Source: Gloeophyllum trabeum ATCC 11539
Taxonomy: Eukaryota > Basidiomycota > Agaricomycetes > Gloeophyllales > Gloeophyllaceae
NCBI RefSeq assembly: GCF_000344685.1
Contig: NW_006920428.1
Coordinates: 1 to 64,000 of the forward strand
DNA: 64,000 nucleotides
Direction of reading: 5' to 3'
The notes under the pieces were generated by a model. The model worked only from the letters and a program-made list of their open reading frames with translations. It was not told where the DNA came from and searched no databases. Positions 57,957 through 64,000 of the stretch are shown in pieces. A program made the position numbers and the translations under genes. Numbering within the stretch: position 1 is the first letter of the stretch; each line of letters opens with the position of its first letter.

Positions 57957-58251
57957 GTCGCTTTCCGTGATGCCCAGGACTCGTCGTGGTCGTCGCGGAG
58001 GATAACAGAGGAGTGGAATGAGTTCAGGCTTACCGTGGGAATACAGACTTGCCATAATTTTGCCCAACAACTGGTCTCAAGACTGCACGTTTCTACCGCC
58101 CGCTATTTTTCAGGGTTTCGTTCTATAGTCGCGCTTCGAGGATTAGGATTTGTGAGGAGATTGAAGGTACGCCTGTGGCTGTCGTTCAATGCAGTAGCTG
58201 TTGCTTACCGCCATATCAGCCTTCTACTAGGACTAGCATCCCAGGAGGCGA
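57957..58251. promoter_or_regulatory. Divergent promoter (mS33 / SUV3)
   Basis: The 295 bp between the starts of two nuclear genes for mitochondrial gene expression. Co-regulation is plausible. No specific element was identified. Confidence 0.45.
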
Positions 58252-60733
58252 ATGCAAAATATAACTCTGTCCATATGCTCTCGATGTCGGACATCTCTAC
58301 GGCCACAATTGCGGCTCACGTCTTCGTTGAGACGATTTCATAGTCCCGCCCACAGAATCAGCCATAACTCGCGGTCGACAGTAAATGAAAGAAGGCTTCA
58401 TCACGATGCGAAACTCTGGAATGCCATTTCGACTCATTCCACCAAACGGGCTGATGACCATTCTGAATCGCCAGTGCTCCGGAAGGCCGTACCCGTCGAA
58501 GAGATACCGGAAGCTCTCGTGGAGCATGTGCGTTCTTGGATGAGGGATGACCATGTGCAGCGTCGCTTTCGCTCGTTTGGAATACCGGTGCACGAATGCA
58601 GTTCCTTGCTCACCCGCTTTGCGCTGGCAGTTCGGGCAAGAACGGCTTTTGATACGGCAGATTTCCACCCAGACATGCTCACTCTCTTCACATCCAGTCT
58701 GAGCAATCCAGCCGACGGAGCTGCAATAGACGGTGTCCTGTCCAAAGTATTCTTCGCGTGGTCAATCAAGTCAGAAGCAGAACTCGTAGGTGCTGGTGTC
58801 GTGTCCGGACCGACCTTGCAGAAAATGAGGAGCCTTTTCAAAGTTACCGATTACAGCTATCCAGCCGAGTGGTTTCCGTCGACTCGCATACTCAAGCGAA
58901 AGGTCTTCATGCATGTCGGGCCGACGAACAGTGGAAAGACGCACAATGCACTCCGTGCACTAGCAGCAGCGAGGACCGGCTGTTACGCTGGTCCTCTGCG
59001 GCTGCTTGCTCATGAAATCGCGGATCGTCTGAATAAGGGCCAGATCGTCCCGTTAGGCGCGGAGGTTACCCCGGAGGCAGAGCCCGACGAGCAGACAAAC
59101 TTGGACGTGGGCACTGGACCCGTCGTAACCAGCTCTGGGGATGGCAGGTTCGCAAGGGCTTGCAATCTTGTGACGGGCGAGTCGCGTGTCATTGTTGACG
59201 CCGCCGCCGGTCTTCTCAGCTGCACCGTGGAGATGGTGAATGTGGCCAGGTTCTACGATGTTGCTGTCGTCGATGAGATTCAGATGATCGCGGATGAGGC
59301 CCGCGGCGCCGGATGGAGTGTGGCCGTCCTTGGATTGCGCGCAAAGGAACTGCATCTGTGCGGAGAGGAGACGGCTGTACCAATTATCGAAGCTATGCTG
59401 CGGGATACCGGGGACGAACTCATCATAAACCGGTACGAACGGCTTACCCCGCTGGTAGTCGCAGACAAGAGCTTGGAAGGTGACCTGTCTCGCGTGCAAC
59501 CTGGCGACTGTATAGTCACATTCCAACGGTCAAACATCTTCGCGTTGAAAAACCAGGTCGAGGCTGCTACTGGCTTGCGTGCAGCTGTTGTATATGGTCG
59601 GCTGCCTCCTGAAGTTCGCAATGCCCAGGCTGCTCTGTTCAATCAACCTGGCAGCGGGTACGACGTCCTCATCGGAAGCGATGCGATTGGGATGGGTCTT
59701 AACCTGTGCGTACTAATTTGTCCGACTACATGGTGCATTGTTATTGATTGTCGTTGGCAGGAAAATCAAGCGCATGATATTCAGCGCTGTAAGCAAATGG
59801 GACGGTAAGAAAGAAGTCCAACTCTCGATCTCTCAAATGAAACAGATTGCTGGTCGCGCTGGTCGGTTTGGCTTGCACGGAGACGCCAATCCTGGTGGCG
59901 TCGTTACCACTCTCCGTGAAGAAGATCTCGAGACGCTCCGTAAGACGATGGAGAAACCCGTACCTCCCCTGCCGTGCGCATACGTCCGCAGTCCCCCAGA
60001 CACCCTGGTAGCGCTCTATGAACAACTGCCGCCTGGCTCACGGATGTCGACTTTGAATGCCGCCGTCAGGACATTGACCAGGTTCCGACGGCCATATCAC
60101 ATAGAAGACAATCACATCGCTGCCATTATGCTCAAGCTGGTTGACATCGCGAGTGATTTTTTACCCCTACACGAGCGCCTGGACGTCCTTGAAATGCCAG
60201 TACCTACCAGAGACGAGAGGATGGTCGACTTCACTCGGCGTCTGGTACAGCAATTCCGCGAAGAAGGCAAGGTGGATCTCAGGTCGTTGCTCCATTCGAC
60301 AGAGATGTTCGATGCACTGTCTCATGTGCTGACGATAATGGAGTCTGGGGAGCAGATCCGGACGCCCGAGTTGCACCTGAATCGATTGGAGTCACTGGAC
60401 AAAGCCCTTTGCGCGTACTCCTGGCTATGTAACCGCAACAATGTCGTTTTCCCTGACCGGGATCTCGTGGGTTTCCTCAAGGACAAGAGCGAACGGGCTA
60501 TTGCGGCTTGCCTGAGCGCCATAGGTGCAGCGAGGACATCATCGCTCGCTCGACCTGCTCATGCAGACGAGAAAACCGAAGCGCGACGGACAAAAACGCG
60601 GGAGCGCGTGGAGGACCGAAGTCGTCGTGTCAGACCCAGTATTGGGGATAAGTCCAGGATGCCGGATGATGGCCCACGCATCACATTGCAGCGCAAGTCG
60701 ACAATCCGCGACCAATCTGCCGCCTCTGCTTAA
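58252..60733 (+). CDS. SUV3: Mitochondrial ATP-dependent RNA helicase SUV3
   Basis: Exons 58252-59705 and 59761-60733 give 808 residues. SUV3 is the helicase of the mitochondrial RNA degradosome. The N-terminal 60 residues are rich in Ser, Arg and His and lack acidic residues at first, as expected for a presequence. Helicase motifs are intact: I HVGPTNSGKTHNAL (about 223-230), II VVDEIQM (about 341), III region GLRAKELHLCG, V GSDAIGMGLNLKIKRMIF (spliced across the intron) and VI QIAGRAGRFG (about 512). The C-terminal SUV3 domain follows (RPYHIEDNHIAAIML, LDKALCAYSWLCNRN). A basic low-complexity tail ends the protein. Length and motif order match the family. Confidence 0.95.
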
Positions 60734-61344
60734 GCGCAGGCACTATCGGGAGGAGAATTACATCTACGACCATAGTCGGGAAGCCCGTGAAGCGGCACTT
60801 TCGGCCTCGTTGAGTCTGACTGGAGGCTCTCATGCGAGGAAAGGTTCCAGTCCATGCTTTCTTCTTCGCAAGTGCAGTGCGAAATTGACCGGGAGAATAC
60901 TCGTGTTCTTCCATGCCAGCAAATTTCCGGGCCACAGGATTGACAAGGGATAAGTGCTGACGGACGAGAGTCTTTCACGATAATGGTTGTCTTGCGCTCT
61001 ATCGGCTTCATCTCAGCGAGGGTCGGTAGACTACAGTAAGTACTATGTCTCCTGCATCCTCACTGTATACACTAAGTAGTATTTAACGACCTCCCACCTC
61101 TATTGAGAGCATATTTGCATTATATTTTTAGCGACGGCGTTCCCGTCTTGCTCCAGTCGCTCACGCCCCGTCTTCCTCTCCCACCGCACTCCCGTCCTTT
61201 TACCGACGGTTCGCCATGCCGGCGCCGCCATTACCATCCGTAATTCGGTGTCATTTGACTGAGGTTCGCGCTTCGATCACGGTATAAAGGTCCGGGAAAA
61301 CGGGATGGGGACGTTGACTGCCCGTCCCCACCTAACCGCGAGCC
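60734..61344. other. Intergenic, no gene seen
   Basis: A spacer between SUV3 and the lactonase gene. A pyrimidine-rich stretch at 61140-61215 may belong to the promoter of the latter. Confidence 0.5.
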
Positions 61345-62634
61345 ATGGTTAACTTCACCATCCTCGCCGGCGGATACACCGCATTCGTCGCCTCCTACCT
61401 GTTCAACAGCGATGCCTGCACACTCACGTTGTTGAATCAGTCCCCCACGGGTCCGAATGTTTCGTGGATTACGCCCCATCCCTTCAACCCGAACATATTA
61501 TAGTATGTACTTATTCATCACGAGCAACGCCGGGTGTCTAAAGCTAGCGTGCTCGATAGTACAGTCAACGAGGTTACCGAGGGTGCGCTGCAGTCCTATG
61601 TAGTTGGCCCCGAGGGTGTACTGGCAGGGCCGGTCGATACGGTGTCATCGGGCGGGGATGGACCTGCGTTCTGTGGGCCTTTGACCACGGGTCAGGTGGC
61701 AATTATGAACGTGAGTTGAAGCAAAAATGTGCTGTACGTGTCGAATCCTATGCCTAAATTTGTAACGCAGTATAATTCGGGCAACGGCAAAATCATTCCT
61801 ACATCGTACGGCGGGCTGGTCTTTGATAAGAACGCATCTCTAATCACGTTCCCGCCGCCGGAAGGAAACTTGTCGCACCCTCATGAAGCGATTCAGAACG
61901 GCGCCGAAGTGCTCGTGCCGGACTTGGTGAGATGGTTTGCCCATAATGGCGTCCTCTGCTGATATTTCGTACGCTGTAGGGCGGTGACAAAGTATGGCGA
62001 CTCATACAGAACGGGACTGCGGGAGAGTGGGGAATCGAAGGCATAATTGAGCAACCGCTATGGAGCGGCCCAAGACACGGAATGATCAGGGGTACGTATA
62101 ATCTCTTACCCCGTACCAGCACTAATGATCCTGTCAGATGGGTACTTCTACCTCGTTCACGAACTCGCGAGCAGTCTAACGGCGCAAGTTCTCCCTATCG
62201 CGCCCAATGGAACTATGCCCTTCATCTCTGATGAGTCTACTATCCCGCCGACCTATCCCAACGGTTCTGATTGGCACGCCGCGGAGATCCTTATACCTCC
62301 ACCTTCCACTTCCTTCCCGCAGCCCTATATCTACACGTCAAACCGCAACACGGGCAACCTGGACCCTCGCGGGGACACCATCGTGATTTGGGCCATCCAG
62401 CCTGACGGCTCCATCCAGCAGGTGAAGCAAGTGTATACGGGATTGGACCAGATTCGCGGGATGATGATTAGTACGAATGCAGATGGCGTAGGAGAGTATA
62501 TTATTGCGGCGGGATACGCTGGCACGGCGGGTGTCCAGGTGTATCAGAGGGTGAGCGGAGGTGCTGACCTGCAGCTTGTGGCGAATAATACGGAGATACC
62601 GACAAGGACCAGTTTTGTCTGGCTCCCTCTATAA
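61345..62634 (+). CDS. Lactonase-family seven-bladed propeller protein (6-phosphogluconolactonase/carboxymuconate cyclase-like)
   Basis: Exons 61345-61502, 61548-61710, 61771-61926, 61980-62091 and 62138-62634 give 361 residues. Propeller features are ILAGGYTAFVASYLF at the start, HPFNPNILYVLDSTVNEV, HPHEAIQNGAEVLVPDLGGD, GPRHGMI and PYIYTSNRNTGNLDPRGDTI; near the end come DQIRGMMIST and EYIIAAGYAG. Fungal members are annotated as lactonase or carboxymuconate-cyclase-like. The reaction here is uncertain, but the fold assignment is strong, including the conserved HPHE and SNRN motifs. No signal peptide is evident. All five exons join in frame at family-conserved positions. Confidence 0.86.
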
Positions 62635-62872
62635 ATCCGGAGTATGCACTAACCCTGGTACATGCCACGCCTTCAGGGCAGATGCGCTGGGCAATGGTAC
62701 TCCAGCGCATACATACGTATCTACCTAGCACCTTCGGACTACATCACAGGGACTTGGAAGTCGTGTCCAAATGAACATCGTTGACATGACAGCTTCTGCG
62801 GGCTCAAGAACACTTCAAAGGCCGACCAATTCCCAAGTCGCGACGTGACAGTATTGTAGTTAGACCTAATTA

Positions 62873-62886
62873 ACGCGTCGACGCGT
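62873..62886. promoter_or_regulatory. Two MCB-type boxes (ACGCGT x2)
   Basis: ACGCGT occurs at 62873-62878 and 62881-62886, centred about 47 bp upstream of ATG 62927. ACGCGT is the MluI cell-cycle box bound by MBF (Mbp1-Swi6) in fungi, which drives G1/S expression of replication and repair genes. The paired arrangement before a repair gene supports function; binding is not shown. Confidence 0.5.
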
Positions 62887-62889
62887 CGG

Positions 62890-62895
62890 CACGTG
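62890..62895. promoter_or_regulatory. E-box CACGTG next to the MCB pair
   Basis: CACGTG lies 32 bp before ATG 62927. It is a common bHLH site; its use here is inferred from position only. Confidence 0.3.
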
Positions 62896-62926
62896 TTTAT
62901 ATGTTCGCTTTCGCCTTTCGCGGGGA

Positions 62927-63977
62927 ATGCTACACTTTCTCTGGAAACCGCCACTACCACCAGGGTCTACAAGTGGAGCTCTTTCACCCCTGATGTCTCC
63001 TCGTAAACGAGCTCTTTCGTCGGGCGAGACTCGCCTATCTGCTCGACCCAGCCCTTATCATTCTGCTGTCACTTTGGTTGAGGCGGCAATTGTGGCTGAA
63101 TCCTCGAGTTCATCTGTCCGACGTTCTAAACGAGTCAAGGTGGAAAGTACTAGTGCTGCTGTTGACGTCCACGAAGACGCAACATATGTGCAGGAAGAAA
63201 TAACGGAAAAGACCTCCAAAGCAAGGCCAAAATCACCTCGCAAACCTAGAAAGATCCCTGACTCCCTAGACAATCCTCATCCCGCCCCTGTCAACTGGCG
63301 AGAAACCTACGACACAATAAAAGAGATGCGCTCCCGAATTAAGGCTCCTGTTGATACCATGGGCTGTGACCAGGCCCAACTGAAAGAACAAGAGCCCAAG
63401 GTACGTCCGTCAGAACTGGTCCAATGCTATTCGGAAGTGTTAATTACACCGTCCTAGAACCAACGATTTGCCACCTTAGTGTCTTTGATGCTTTCGTCAC
63501 AAACGAAAGATGAAGTCACGGACGCTGCGGTGGCGAAGCTGCGTGAAGCTGTAGGCGGCACATTGAGCGTCGACGCCGTTCTGCAAGCTGACGACAGTGT
63601 AATATTCGAAGCTATCTGTAAGGTCGGCTTCTGGCGGAGAAAAACAGGGTTCGTGTCCTAGAAGTGACCCTGAGCAAAGTGTGACATCTTTATGTCAGAT
63701 ATATCAAGAAAGCAGCTGAGAGACTGCGTGACGACTTCGACTCCGATGTCCCGAAGACGGTGGACGAATTATGTTCTCTTCCTGGGGTAGGGCCGAAGAT
63801 GGCCTTCCTGGCTTTGCAAGTTGCGTGGAACCTGTGAGTACTTACTAAGAGTTCTTGCCGGTACCGTCCTTATGGCGTGTCTAGTAATCACGGTATTGGT
63901 GTAGACGTCCATGTGCACCGCATCACGAATAGACTCGGATGGCACCGACCACCGACCAAGACTCCTGAACAGACGAG
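62927..63977 (+). CDS. NTH1: Endonuclease III homologue, DNA glycosylase/AP lyase (3' end outside window)
   Basis: Exons 62927-63400, 63458-63648, 63699-63833 and 63885-63977 are visible; a donor (GTTCGT) follows and the gene leaves the window. The enzyme removes oxidised pyrimidines from DNA. The N-terminal 110 residues are basic and Ser-rich ([24 protein letters not shown]), giving nuclear or mitochondrial targeting. The glycosylase core includes [20 protein letters not shown], the helix-hairpin-helix [11 protein letters not shown] with the catalytic lysine (about residue 255) and [14 protein letters not shown] with the catalytic aspartate (about 274). An alternative start is ATG 62993 ([11 protein letters not shown]). 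The iron-sulphur cluster cysteines would lie beyond the window. Confidence 0.93.
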
Positions 63978-64000
63978 GTTCGTGCGTCAATCCTTGAAGA

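Larger units (their letters stand above)
62635..62926. promoter_or_regulatory. Upstream region of NTH1
   Basis: This short spacer contains two ACGCGT boxes and a CACGTG box just before the start codon (listed separately). Nothing else was recognised. Confidence 0.5.

Noticed and set aside
57957..58070. Upstream extension of mS33 to 58070
   Set aside because: The added residues precede the family's usual MASVAPS-type start and look like leader sequence.
58035..58251. Upstream extension or first exon of SUV3
   Set aside because: The frame begins with GTG and is not joined to the SUV3 frame by a needed splice; ATG 58252 gives a good presequence.
1..64000. CRISPR arrays, operons, rRNA genes, prophage
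   Set aside because: The genome is eukaryotic; no regularly spaced direct repeats or rRNA-like sequence were seen.

Overview
The window is about 64 kb of nuclear DNA from a filamentous basidiomycete, most likely a mushroom-forming Agaricomycete. Genes are packed on both strands and carry many 45-65 nt GT-AG introns. Several encoded families are typical of that group: DUF6535 membrane proteins, DUF6699 and DUF6697 proteins, TPR-CHAT proteins, F-box/LRR-like proteins, PL14 lyases and a vanillyl-alcohol oxidase. The genus cannot be told from the sequence. All gene models below were built by hand from reading frames and splice signals.

Layout. 1-519 is the 3' end of an LTR retrotransposon, and its LTR abuts a vanillyl-alcohol-oxidase-like gene (537-2479). 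Next come REV1 (3092-7150), a SAM methyltransferase (8116-8949, minus) and a broken second copy of that methyltransferase, which is split by a 1.49-kb CACTA-like element (9858-11348) flanked by a GAT target duplication. 11902-15916 is a TPR-CHAT caspase-like gene. 16842-19744 encodes a cysteine-rich receptor-like membrane protein and 20398-21953 a PP2C phosphatase. 22569-25888 encodes a DUF6535 membrane protein. The TPR-CHAT and DUF6535 genes each contain a long stretch almost without CpG.

After a gene-poor 2 kb come calcipressin (27914-28732), a CCDC124/Lso2-type ribosome factor with a 12-nt microexon (29218-30273), two DUF6699 genes, an F-box gene with a decayed relative beside it, two tandem PL14 lyases (38385-42029), another F-box gene, a DUF6697 gene and two small secreted proteins. 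From 52201 the window is mainly housekeeping: mitochondrial tryptophanyl-tRNA synthetase, NAA35/Mak10 of the NatC acetyltransferase, a conserved hypothetical gene, mitochondrial ribosomal protein mS33, the SUV3 mitochondrial RNA helicase, a lactonase-like propeller protein, and the 5' part of an endonuclease III homologue (NTH1) that runs off the end.

How the genes fit together. Mitochondrial gene expression is over-represented at 52-61 kb (TrpRS, mS33, SUV3), with two tight head-to-head pairs. DNA-damage tolerance and repair appear at both ends (REV1, NTH1). The accessory middle mixes recent duplication, transposon insertion and CpG decay. It also holds the best candidate for a poorly described system: a CHAT-type predicted protease fused to a long TPR array, about 7 kb from a four-helix membrane protein of an expanded family.
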